Origin: JBMYRH01 sp049602155
GTDB lineage: Bacteria > Myxococcota_A > UBA9042 > PHBI01 > JBMYRH01
Length of the DNA stretch: 64,000 nt
Assembly: GCA_049602155.1 (NCBI GenBank)
Contig: JBMYRH010000007.1
Span: 124,001 to 188,000, forward strand
Direction: 5' to 3'
Shown: in pieces, positions 36,717-44,746 of the stretch
How positions within the stretch are numbered: position 1 is the stretch's first letter
How the letters are laid out: each line of letters begins with the position of its first letter
The notes under the pieces: generated by a model
Databases searched by the model: none
Told to the model about the DNA's origin: nothing
Seen by the model: only the letters and a program-made list of their open reading frames with translations
Position numbers and translations under genes: made by a program

Positions 36717-38720
36717 ATGAGAACATGTGCGCCGATTAAGACCACCTTCTTCGTGGCACTGGTAGCGTTCACCATCACCACGGTTGCGACACTCGCCTCT
36801 GCCCAGGCTCAGGAAGAGACGCCCACCGCAGCGGAGACGACAGATGTTCCGCCACCAAGTGAGCCGACTGAGGTGAAGGTATCGCCCGATCCGGCCGCAG
36901 AGGACGACAGCAGTGTCGATGACGAGTTGAACCGCCTCATTGATGAAGCAAGTCAGGACTCGAGCCTTCAGGCGTGGACGGATGAACGTGCCGAGCGTGA
37001 GCCCGTCTTTCCTCGACTGGAGCACCACGGCTATTTCCGCTTCCGAACCGATGTGTTCTGGAACGGTCACTTGGGGCTCTCGCTGAGCGATCAAAACGAC
37101 GATATTCGCACCACCGCGATCCCCCCTCCCCTGCGGGAGAATCAGATCAATAACGACGATGTGAACCCCTGGTTCACTGCTGAGGGCGGTGCATCGGACG
37201 ACGCCCGGACCCTCGCGAGCGCCAATATCCGGTTCCGTTACCGACCGACCTTCCATGTGTCACAGAGCATGAGGATCCATGGTTCATTCGACTTCCTCGA
37301 CAACGTCGTGCTCGGATCCACACCTGACTTTGCCGGGAACTTAGGTCGTCCCGATGTGCCCCTCGTGGCGTTCACTAGCACTCAGGTCCCACCGACAGGA
37401 GGTGTCAACGGCTGGAAAGACTCCGTCGCAGTGAAAGAGGCCTTCGCAGAGTGGCAGCCGGCTTTCTTATTGCGCGCCGGCCGCATGGCATCGCACTGGG
37501 GACTGGGGATCCTCGCCAATGGTGGGCAAGACATCGATGATGACTACGGCGACTACGCTGACCGCGTGATGCTGGGCCTGAAGCTGTACGGCGTTTACAT
37601 CTTCGCAGCCTATGACTTCGTGTACAGCGGCTTCACGACCGACGCACACGGCGACCTCTTCGGCCAGCCGATGGATCTAGGGACGAGCGACAACGTGCAC
37701 CAGGCTGTCCTGTCAGTCTTCCAAAGGCCGCTCAGCGCCGAGGAAAAGGCACAACGCGAGATCGCGTACCGTGAGCGCTTTGAGCCGATCTTCGACTGGG
37801 GCTTCTACGGTGTGTTCCGTACCCAATCCCTTGACTCAGCCGGCTACCACCAACAGTGGATCGACAACGGTGGCTATGGTCAAGCTAGCTACTCCGGGGC
37901 CCAACTGATGCCGCGAGACGCTTGGGCGGTCGTGCCAGACCTCTGGCTCCGCTACATGCAGCGGTTCGATTACTTCTCCGGGATCCGAATCGAGCTCGAG
38001 GCGGCCGCGGTCATTGGCCATGTGAGCGCCGCAACCGACGACGCCACTGCGGGCACGAAAGAGCGCGAGATCCAACAGTTCGCTGCCGCCTTAGAGGTCG
38101 AGTACGACTATAAAGAGCTCACCTTTGGTGTGCATACGGGCTTCGCGACCGGCGACAGCGCCGCTGGCTTCGGGCTCAAGCCGGGAGATGAGGTGCTGTA
38201 CGAGGCAGGGCTGACCGAGCAGGGTGACAAGATCGCGAATGAGCAGATCACTGCCTTCAAGTTTGATCGCAACTACCACGTCGACCTGATCATGTTCCGT
38301 GAGATGGTCGGCACCATCACGAACGCCTTTTATCTCCGCCCCTTCGTGGCCTACGACCTCTTCGACTCGGTCGAGGACGCGCTGGGGGCGAGGCTCGACA
38401 TGGTCTACGGACATCTGCTTGAGCCAGAGGCTGCGCCCGGCAACACGGCGGGATGCGCGGTGGACGGTACCTGCGCCTCCTCGCTTGGGCTCGAGTTCGA
38501 CTTGAGCCTCTTCTACGAGGAGAAAGGCCGCTTCAACTTCGATATTCAGGCTGGGCTCTTTGTGCCCATCGGTCCAAGCCACTCAGCACCGACCGACGAA
38601 GAGCCTGATGCGACCCGCATGTTCAGCCCCTTCGACTACGCGGTCGAGGGGAGCGATGTGCGCTACCACGTCTCAGACGTGGCGTTCACCTTCCAAGCTC
38701 GTATGACGATGCAATTTTGA
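36717..38720 (+). CDS. Outer-membrane barrel protein, paralog of 15983-17713
   Basis: Exported protein of 667 residues: signal peptide (about 1-30, ending near ASAQAQ), an acidic Pro/Thr/Glu-rich linker (about 31-90), then a long beta-rich barrel region ending in RMTMQF with a terminal Phe. It shares with the protein at 15983-17713 the blocks FLDNVVLGST, GRMASHWGLG, LMPRDAW, GFATGDS and YHVDLIMFREMVGTITNAFYLRPFVAYDLFD, so the two are clear paralogs (TIGR04551-like by memory, untested). SD GAGGAG lies eight bases before the ATG. Its stop overlaps the argH start as TTGA, so argH and lysA may be read through from it. The transported substrate is unknown. Confidence 0.75.
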   Translation: MRTCAPIKTTFFVALVAFTITTVATLASAQAQEETPTAAETTDVPPPSEPTEVKVSPDPAAEDDSSVDDELNRLIDEASQDSSLQAWTDERAEREPVFPRLEHHGYFRFRTDVFWNGHLGLSLSDQNDDIRTTAIPPPLRENQINNDDVNPWFTAEGGASDDARTLASANIRFRYRPTFHVSQSMRIHGSFDFLDNVVLGSTPDFAGNLGRPDVPLVAFTSTQVPPTGGVNGWKDSVAVKEAFAEWQPAFLLRAGRMASHWGLGILANGGQDIDDDYGDYADRVMLGLKLYGVYIFAAYDFVYSGFTTDAHGDLFGQPMDLGTSDNVHQAVLSVFQRPLSAEEKAQREIAYRERFEPIFDWGFYGVFRTQSLDSAGYHQQWIDNGGYGQASYSGAQLMPRDAWAVVPDLWLRYMQRFDYFSGIRIELEAAAVIGHVSAATDDATAGTKEREIQQFAAALEVEYDYKELTFGVHTGFATGDSAAGFGLKPGDEVLYEAGLTEQGDKIANEQITAFKFDRNYHVDLIMFREMVGTITNAFYLRPFVAYDLFDSVEDALGARLDMVYGHLLEPEAAPGNTAGCAVDGTCASSLGLEFDLSLFYEEKGRFNFDIQAGLFVPIGPSHSAPTDEEPDATRMFSPFDYAVEGSDVRYHVSDVAFTFQARMTMQF

Positions 38721-40198
38721 GCGCCGTGAGTGACACCCAAAACAGCGCATGGGGCGGCCGCTTCCAAGAGGCGACAGACGCAGCGGTCGAGGCGATGAAC
38801 GCCTCGGTCGCCTTCGATCAGGCTCTCGCATTGGAGGATATCGCGGGCTCCCTCGCGCACGCGCGGATGCTCCGCGCGCGCGACATTATTAATGGGGACG
38901 AGCACAACGCGATCGAGGCAGGGTTGCTCGACATCGCCGGAGAGATCCGTGAGGGTCGCTTCGAGTTCACCGTCGCGCGCGAAGACGTGCACATGAACAT
39001 TGAAGGCGCCCTCGCCGACCGCATCGGTCCCACCGCCGGGCGACTTCACACGGGGCGGAGCCGTAATGACCAGGTCGCGCTGGACCTGCGCCTTTGGCTC
39101 CGTCGCGAGCTGACGAGATTAGGCGACGAGCTTAGCGCAGTCGTGACCACGCTCTCGGAGCTCGCCGAAACTCACGCCGCCGTCCCAATGCCCGGCTACA
39201 CGCACCTCCAACGTGCTCAGCCAATCACCTTTGGGCATCACCTGATGGCCTACGCCGCCATGTTCCTGAGGGACATCGATCGTGTCGTCGACACGCGACG
39301 GCGCGCCTCCGTGATGCCGCTCGGTTCGGGGGCCTTGGCCGGGACGCCACTTCCTATCGATCGACATCGCGTCGCGGCCGAGCTTGAGATGCCTAACCTG
39401 ACGCTCAACAGCCTCGACGCTGTGAGTGACCGAGACCCAGGGCTTGAGACGCTATCGACCCTCTCGATCATCATGGTCCATATCAGCCGAATGGCAGAGG
39501 AGATCGTGCTCTGGACCTCGCAAGAGTTCGGCTTTGTGACGCTGTCGGACTCCTTCTGCACAGGCTCCAGCCTGATGCCTCAAAAGAAGAACCCCGATAT
39601 CCCCGAGCTCCTCCGCGGGAAAGCGGGTCGGGTGTTCGGTGCGCTGCAGTCCCTGCTCGTCGTGATGAAGGGGCTCCCCCTCGCGTACAACAAGGACATG
39701 CAGGAGGACAAAGAGCCCTTACTTGATGCGATGGCGACAGCACGAACCTGCGTGGGGATATTACCAGCGCTTTTGGGCGCAATGACCCCGCGCGCGGATC
39801 GCATGGCTCAAGCCCTCGGCGACGGCTTCTTGTTGGCGACCGATTTGGCAGACCACCTAGTCGACCAAGATGTTCCGTTCCGGGAGGCACACCACGTCAT
39901 TGGGAGTGCTGTTGCCCTCTGCCTAGACCGAGGCTGCCGATTAGAGGATCTGTCACTCGCCGACCTTCGGGGACTCCACCCTGCATTCGGTGACGATGCC
40001 CTCGCGGTCTTAGACGCGGATGCTAGCCTTGCACAACGCGACCTCCCCGGTGGACCTGCGCCCAAGCGTGTACTCGAGGCCGCTGCCAGCGCCCGGAGGA
40101 TGCTCGCTGACCTGCAAACGGCTCTGGTAACCGGGGGGCCCTCAGCCATCGAGCGCGCCGTCACAGAAGGACATGAGCTCCCTGAACCTGTAGCATGA
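38717..40198 (+). CDS. argH: Argininosuccinate lyase
   Basis: Splits argininosuccinate into arginine and fumarate in the last step of arginine synthesis. The 493 residues carry the N-terminal WGGRF, the substrate motif GRLHTGRSRNDQVALD (about 107-122), PGYTHLQRAQPITFGHH (about 155-171) and the fumarase/lyase signature GSSLMPQKKNPDIPELLRGK (about 280-299) with its flexible Ser loop. The TTG at 38717 overlaps the preceding stop; a GTG at 38726 is an equal candidate, since no strong SD decides. It lies 4 bp before lysA. Confidence 0.97.
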   Translation: MSAVSDTQNSAWGGRFQEATDAAVEAMNASVAFDQALALEDIAGSLAHARMLRARDIINGDEHNAIEAGLLDIAGEIREGRFEFTVAREDVHMNIEGALADRIGPTAGRLHTGRSRNDQVALDLRLWLRRELTRLGDELSAVVTTLSELAETHAAVPMPGYTHLQRAQPITFGHHLMAYAAMFLRDIDRVVDTRRRASVMPLGSGALAGTPLPIDRHRVAAELEMPNLTLNSLDAVSDRDPGLETLSTLSIIMVHISRMAEEIVLWTSQEFGFVTLSDSFCTGSSLMPQKKNPDIPELLRGKAGRVFGALQSLLVVMKGLPLAYNKDMQEDKEPLLDAMATARTCVGILPALLGAMTPRADRMAQALGDGFLLATDLADHLVDQDVPFREAHHVIGSAVALCLDRGCRLEDLSLADLRGLHPAFGDDALAVLDADASLAQRDLPGGPAPKRVLEAAASARRMLADLQTALVTGGPSAIERAVTEGHELPEPVA

Positions 40199-40202
40199 CT
40201 GC

Positions 40203-41468
40203 ATGGATCACTTCAGGCGCGTAGACGGTCAGCTCTGCTGTGAGGAAGTGCCACTCGCCGAGATCGCGGCGCAGGTGGGCACCCCTGTCTACGTCTACAG
40301 TGCGGCGACCCTCTCTCGCCATTATCGTGTCTTCGATGAAGCGTGGTCGGAGACCGACCACCTGGTCTGCTTCGCGGTCAAAGCATGCAGTAATATCGCG
40401 ATCTTAGCGCATTTAGCGAAGCTCGGTGCAGGGTTCGATATCGTCTCTATTGGTGAACTGCATCGCGTCCTTGCGGCAGGTGGCGATCCCAGTCGAGTCG
40501 TCTTCTCCGGGGTCGGAAAGCGAGGCGATGAGATCGCCGCGGCGCTCGCAGAGGGCATCCTTTGCTTCAACGTTGAGAGCCAAGCTGAGCTGGAGTTGAT
40601 CAGCGAGGTCGCACAGCGGGAGGGTAAACTTGCCCCTATCTCGCTGCGAATCAATCCAGACGTCGACGCTGAAACACACCCATACGTGGCGACTGGTCTT
40701 CAAACGAGCAAGTTCGGAATCCCGCGCTCGCAGGCGCTCTCGTCCTACCGGCGCGCTCGTGAGTTGCCGGGGATTGAGATCGTCGGGTTGGATTGCCACA
40801 TCGGGAGTCAGCTCGCGAGCACCGCTCCAATGGTCGAGGCCCTACGGCGGCTGCTCAACCTCATCGACGAACTGGAAGCAGACGGAATCACGATACGTCA
40901 CCTTGACCTCGGCGGTGGCCTAGGGATCGCCTACGACGCAGAGCGGCCACCGTCCCCCGACGAGTACGCTCAGACCTTGCTCGCCGAGCTTCGACAGTGG
41001 GAGAACGTCCGCGGGCGCCCTCCCCTTCACATCATATTGGAACCCGGTCGTGTCATTGCAGGCAACGCCGGCGTGCTGCTGATGTCTGTGCTGCTCCTTA
41101 AAGAGAGCGAATCTAAGCGGTTTGTTGTCGTCGATGCCGCCATGAACGATGCCATACGCCCTGCACTCTACGGGGCCTATCACCAGCTCGAACCAGTCGG
41201 TCCACCTCGCGATGAAGTCTCCGTCGTGGATGTCGTCGGACCTGTGTGTGAGACCGGTGATTTCCTGGCCCAAGATCGTCCGCTCCCAGAACTCAAAAGC
41301 GGTGAGCTGCTCGCAATGCGAGGAGCCGGCGCCTATGGGTTTTCAATGGCCAGCACCTACAACAGCCGACCCCGACCTCCCGAGGTATTGATCGTGGGCT
41401 CGTCCATTCATGTCATTCGCATGCGCGAAACACTGGACGATCTGCTCCGGGGTGAGACAATCCCCTAG
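40203..41468 (+). CDS. lysA: Diaminopimelate decarboxylase
   Basis: PLP enzyme (alanine-racemase fold) that converts meso-diaminopimelate to lysine. The 421 residues show TPVYVYSAATL, the cofactor Lys in CFAVKACSN (about 58-66; the usual Asn after Ala is Cys here), HIGSQ (about 199-203), the phosphate-binding DLGGGLGIAY (about 236-245), EPGRVIAG, the active-site CETGDFLA (about 345-352) and GAGAYGFSMASTYNSRPRPPEV. It follows argH by 4 bp. The arginine and lysine genes may be expressed together from the barrel promoter. Confidence 0.95.
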   Translation: MDHFRRVDGQLCCEEVPLAEIAAQVGTPVYVYSAATLSRHYRVFDEAWSETDHLVCFAVKACSNIAILAHLAKLGAGFDIVSIGELHRVLAAGGDPSRVVFSGVGKRGDEIAAALAEGILCFNVESQAELELISEVAQREGKLAPISLRINPDVDAETHPYVATGLQTSKFGIPRSQALSSYRRARELPGIEIVGLDCHIGSQLASTAPMVEALRRLLNLIDELEADGITIRHLDLGGGLGIAYDAERPPSPDEYAQTLLAELRQWENVRGRPPLHIILEPGRVIAGNAGVLLMSVLLLKESESKRFVVVDAAMNDAIRPALYGAYHQLEPVGPPRDEVSVVDVVGPVCETGDFLAQDRPLPELKSGELLAMRGAGAYGFSMASTYNSRPRPPEVLIVGSSIHVIRMRETLDDLLRGETIP

Positions 41469-41547
41469 AAGGTTTGAGGGGGGGGCTGCCGCAGTGCACC
41501 CTGAGCGATGAAAAGAGATCGACAGATACGCAAACAATGCACAGTTC

Positions 41548-41592
41548 ACGAGAGAGCAATTGGCGACCAAGCCAACGTTTAGACTCTCTCGT
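41548..41592. promoter_or_regulatory. Nested inverted repeats before the minor-pilin operon
   Basis: Outer arms ACGAGAGAG (41548-41556) and CTCTCTCGT (41584-41592) pair perfectly. Inside, TTGGC (41560-41564) pairs with GCCAA (41571-41575). The structure lies 39 bp before the first pilin ATG, with no T-run behind it. It could be an operator, a leader fold, or the end signal of the lysA message. Confidence 0.45.
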
Positions 41593-41630
41593 CACATTTA
41601 TGCACGCTTCTTGCAGGTATCGTGTAGGTG

Positions 41631-42263
41631 ATGAAGACGCGCGCGACGAACAGAGGATTCACGCTCATTGAACTAATGATCGTGATGGTCATAATCATCG
41701 TAGTGGCTACCGCCGCGATGCCGAACGTGTTGGGGGTGTCCCACAACCGTCCGTTGGTGAATGCCACGGAGGGGACGCTGTCGATGGCGCAGTACACGAA
41801 GAACCGGTCGGTGAATGACTTCCGTGCCTACGGCCTTCAGATCGCCACTGACGACGGCGTGGGCGGCATGCTTCGAGTGTTCCGTGGGACCGGTCCCCAG
41901 TGCGGGTCAATCGATCTCAACGGAGAGCCATCACGCATCTACGACGTCAACACGGCATACAACGACCCGAACGGCGTCAGCCCATCTCAGATTCGTATCG
42001 TCGAGACCTTCCCTGCTGGGATCGAGCTGATCTGTTTCACACCCGATGGACGCGTGGTGGACGCCGCGACGAGCCAGCCCGTGACCTCCGTGTTGAGCAA
42101 TGAATATGCCGCTGGAGAGGCGGTCATCGTCTTGCAGCGCATCTTCGAGGGGCAGCCAGCTGGCATCCGACACAACGTGCTCGTTCCATACAGCGGCAAA
42201 GCGCGATGGACGCATGGCGAGGACGTCCACTCTGGTGGGGGCGAAGGGGCGGAGCCGACCTGA
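41631..42263 (+). CDS. GspH/FimT-type minor pseudopilin
   Basis: Minor pilin of the type IV pilus priming complex, 210 residues. A short basic leader is followed by the prepilin peptidase site RGFTLIELM (Gly at cleavage, Phe+1, Glu+5), then the hydrophobic N-terminal helix (about 10-35) and a beta-rich head. Two Cys in the head (PQCGS and LICFT) may pair, matching the GspH/FimT pattern. The ATG at 41631 is chosen; GTG at 41628 is next to it. Its stop overlaps the pilV-like start (TGATG). First gene of a six-gene pilin operon. Confidence 0.88.
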   Translation: MKTRATNRGFTLIELMIVMVIIIVVATAAMPNVLGVSHNRPLVNATEGTLSMAQYTKNRSVNDFRAYGLQIATDDGVGGMLRVFRGTGPQCGSIDLNGEPSRIYDVNTAYNDPNGVSPSQIRIVETFPAGIELICFTPDGRVVDAATSQPVTSVLSNEYAAGEAVIVLQRIFEGQPAGIRHNVLVPYSGKARWTHGEDVHSGGGEGAEPT

Positions 42264-42922
42264 TGTCGCACCGACGCACCAGACGCGCGCGCGGCTTCAG
42301 TTTACTTGAGCTGATGATCACAGTCTCCATCACGACGATGGGGTTTGTCGCACTGCTCACGCTCCAAACCTCAACGATGCGTGGCATGAACAACACTCGC
42401 CACCTGATTCAGGCCACCAGCCTTGGCGAGAATTTCCTCGAGCAGCTGCGGCTTGAGTTCATGGCCTGGACCGATAACCCGGGTGAAGACCTCACGAATG
42501 ACACCAACTTCCCGCACTTGGCTGGGCTCCCCACGGATGCCGCCGCTACCGCCGGGTCGATGTCTGTCACCGCGGGAGTCGACAATGCGCCAGGTTGGGT
42601 CAATGCCGACAAAGACGGTGGCTCGGATCGCAGGGTCTCCGTGGTCGGAGACCGGCATCCCTTCGGGTTCAATCAAGGCATCCGAGCTGCGATGATCACG
42701 CCAGGCTCAGAGGATATCGAGCAGCCCTACTGCATGCGATATCGTCTCACTTGGCTCATCCCAGGGCGCGCAATCCGAGCTGAGGTTGAGGTCGCTTGGG
42801 CGATGGAGAATGCGAACATCGAGCGCTTCTTGTCATGTGAGGAGCTCGCCTCTTCGAACCTGGGGGAACTCCGCTCAGTCACCCTGATGTCGACCCTCGC
42901 CATCAACGTGTTCCAGCGATGA
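42263..42922 (+). CDS. pilV: PilV-type minor pilin
   Basis: 219-residue prepilin with the cleavage motif RGFSLLELM near residue 11, a hydrophobic N-terminal helix and a head domain with one likely Cys pair. SLGENFLEQLRLEF resembles the usual PilV stretch 'AxxLAEsmLErmR' that follows the helix. It belongs to the tip complex with PilW, PilX and PilY1. The start ATG overlaps the preceding stop, and the next start overlaps its own stop by 4 bp, so the whole set is translationally coupled. Gene name by position and motif. Confidence 0.85.
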   Translation: MSHRRTRRARGFSLLELMITVSITTMGFVALLTLQTSTMRGMNNTRHLIQATSLGENFLEQLRLEFMAWTDNPGEDLTNDTNFPHLAGLPTDAAATAGSMSVTAGVDNAPGWVNADKDGGSDRRVSVVGDRHPFGFNQGIRAAMITPGSEDIEQPYCMRYRLTWLIPGRAIRAEVEVAWAMENANIERFLSCEELASSNLGELRSVTLMSTLAINVFQR

Positions 42923-44070
42923 TGTGCCGTACGTCCTACGGCCCGACAAGAGGCCGCCGAGGGTTCACGCTCATCGAGCTTATGGTCGCTGTGCTGGTCG
43001 GCAGCATCGTCGTCGCCGGCATCTACCTGCTCTATAACCAGAGCGTGAAGGCCTACCGCATCCAAGATCAGAGCCTCGATGCGCTGGGGCAGCTGCGCGC
43101 AGGGATGCACCAGTTCAAGACGGATCTTCGCAGCGCTGGCTACAATGCGCCTTGCCAGACCGATATGGAGACCTGGGTCACGACGCCTCCCGGGATGGTC
43201 TTGAGCGCGGTCGCTGTCGAGCAAGACAACGACGCGCCCGTCATCCACAACTCATTCAACACCTCCATCAGCCCTCAGCGCGTGAGGATCCTCGGCGACT
43301 TTTGGAGTCATCGAACGTACACGACAGAGGCCGTCACCGGCCAAACCGTGACGTTGAGGTGGGGCCCAGAAGACGGTGACCAGCAGGAGTTTGAGCGTGT
43401 CTTCAACGACCGACGCCTGCTGAGAATTGAGACGTATGGCGTGATCCGGGAAGAGCAGCTCATCCCGATCGCGTCCGCGAACTTCTCTGGAGGGCTGAAC
43501 CCCACGATCACGCTGGCTAACGTCGTCCAAGGGATTGGAGGCTTTGGGACGGGCAATGAAGTGAGCGTCGTCGGCTACATTCGCTACAGCCTCAAACGAG
43601 ATACGCGCCGTAATGATGAGTCGATTAAGACCGATCTCATCCGTGAAGAGCTTATGCCGAGCGGGATCGTCGCCGATGGGTCCGCGCTGATCATCGCTGA
43701 GAACATCGTGGATCTTCAGGTGTATGACATCTGCATGAATACGGTGCCTCCAGCGAGCGGGACCATGATCCAGCGGCCCATCGAGCCTGGTGTCTCTTTG
43801 CAATGCTTTGCGAACATGGACGCCCTCAGTGGGAGTGGTCACTCATTGGCTGCCACATCAAACAACGAGAGCCACCTGCTGCGCTCGTTGGCGATCAAGC
43901 TCGCAGCACGCACGCCCTACGAAGATCCCGACATTCCATTTGCGCCGCGGCAGGTCGTCGACTCGCCGCTCCGCGCATATGAACTTGACCCAGAGCTCCC
44001 CGGAGCTGCGCGAGTCTTCGAGCTCGCCGCGATGACGACACTCACCAGTATCCAGGCGAGGAGGCAGTGA
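42919..44070 (+). CDS. pilW: PilW-type minor pilin
   Basis: 383-residue prepilin with RGFTLIELMVAVLVG (about 14-28). ALGQLRAGMHQFKTDLRSAGYNAP (about 55-80) is the pattern diagnostic of PilW/GspJ-type pilins. The head is large and beta-rich with several Cys. In the pilus it is thought to sit in the tip or priming complex. It overlaps pilV and pilX by 4 bp each. Slightly larger than typical PilW (about 300-350 residues). Confidence 0.87.
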   Translation: MMCRTSYGPTRGRRGFTLIELMVAVLVGSIVVAGIYLLYNQSVKAYRIQDQSLDALGQLRAGMHQFKTDLRSAGYNAPCQTDMETWVTTPPGMVLSAVAVEQDNDAPVIHNSFNTSISPQRVRILGDFWSHRTYTTEAVTGQTVTLRWGPEDGDQQEFERVFNDRRLLRIETYGVIREEQLIPIASANFSGGLNPTITLANVVQGIGGFGTGNEVSVVGYIRYSLKRDTRRNDESIKTDLIREELMPSGIVADGSALIIAENIVDLQVYDICMNTVPPASGTMIQRPIEPGVSLQCFANMDALSGSGHSLAATSNNESHLLRSLAIKLAARTPYEDPDIPFAPRQVVDSPLRAYELDPELPGAARVFELAAMTTLTSIQARRQ

Positions 44071-44741
44071 TGAACTCACCACAGCCCCGCCGTAGGACGA
44101 GTGAACGGCATAAGATCACCTTGAAAGGTGAGCGAGGGATGCTCCTGTTGGTTGCGCTCCTTGTGCTTTTGGCGCTTACGAGTGTGGGAATGACCTCGGT
44201 TCAGCTCGTGAATTCGGAGATGAACTTTGCAGGTAACTCAAGGCGAGGTGCATCCGCCTTCCGGGTCACTGAGAGCGGGGCCTTCTCCGCCCTCGCCTAC
44301 ATCTCCAGCCTCGGGGCAGAGACCTTCGCGACCCGAGTGGAGGGCGACAAAGCCACGCAGCCCGATGGCTCGATCAAGACAGTGTGGACACCCGAGACCA
44401 TGGTCTCGGGGATGAACTACTTCGACCTCTCCAAGACCGGCAGCTTCGGATACGAAGGGACCGTGTTAAGCGACCTCGCTGGGGGCTCTGGCAGCCCTGT
44501 CGACTTTGAGGTCCGTATTACCGAGGCAGGGATGCGTCAGCCTCTCGCAGGATACAGCTTCAATGGACCCGGCAGCCGTTGTCGGTTCAAATATCAAGTC
44601 GACACAGTCGGCACGGTCGGCACTCAACTCGCCGGTGAGAGTAACGACGCCACACAAGCCATTTGGCAAATGATTCGCAGCACCATGTACGTGGGCCCTC
44701 TGCCGTGTGAGCAGAAGGCTGCAAGCTTGGGGGCGATCTGA
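44067..44741 (+). CDS. pilX: PilX-type minor pilin
   Basis: 224 residues. The N-terminal helix follows ERGMLLLVALLVLLALTSVGM, which lacks the Glu+5 of other pilins, as in PilX/GspK-type proteins. The following segment, SEMNFAGNSRRGASAFRVTESGAFSALAYI, matches the PilX pattern 'E.R.A.N.....A..aAEa'. Two Cys near the C-terminus may pair. It lies between pilW (4-bp overlap) and pilY1 (5 bp). Role: tip pseudopilin with PilY1. Confidence 0.82.
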   Translation: MMNSPQPRRRTSERHKITLKGERGMLLLVALLVLLALTSVGMTSVQLVNSEMNFAGNSRRGASAFRVTESGAFSALAYISSLGAETFATRVEGDKATQPDGSIKTVWTPETMVSGMNYFDLSKTGSFGYEGTVLSDLAGGSGSPVDFEVRITEAGMRQPLAGYSFNGPGSRCRFKYQVDTVGTVGTQLAGESNDATQAIWQMIRSTMYVGPLPCEQKAASLGAI

Positions 44742-44746
44742 TCATC

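Noticed and set aside
41600..41615. Sigma-54-like TGCACG-N4-TTGCA before the first pilin gene
   Set aside because: The invariant GG of the -24 element is only TG, and the implied start would lie about 5 bp before the ATG, leaving no leader.
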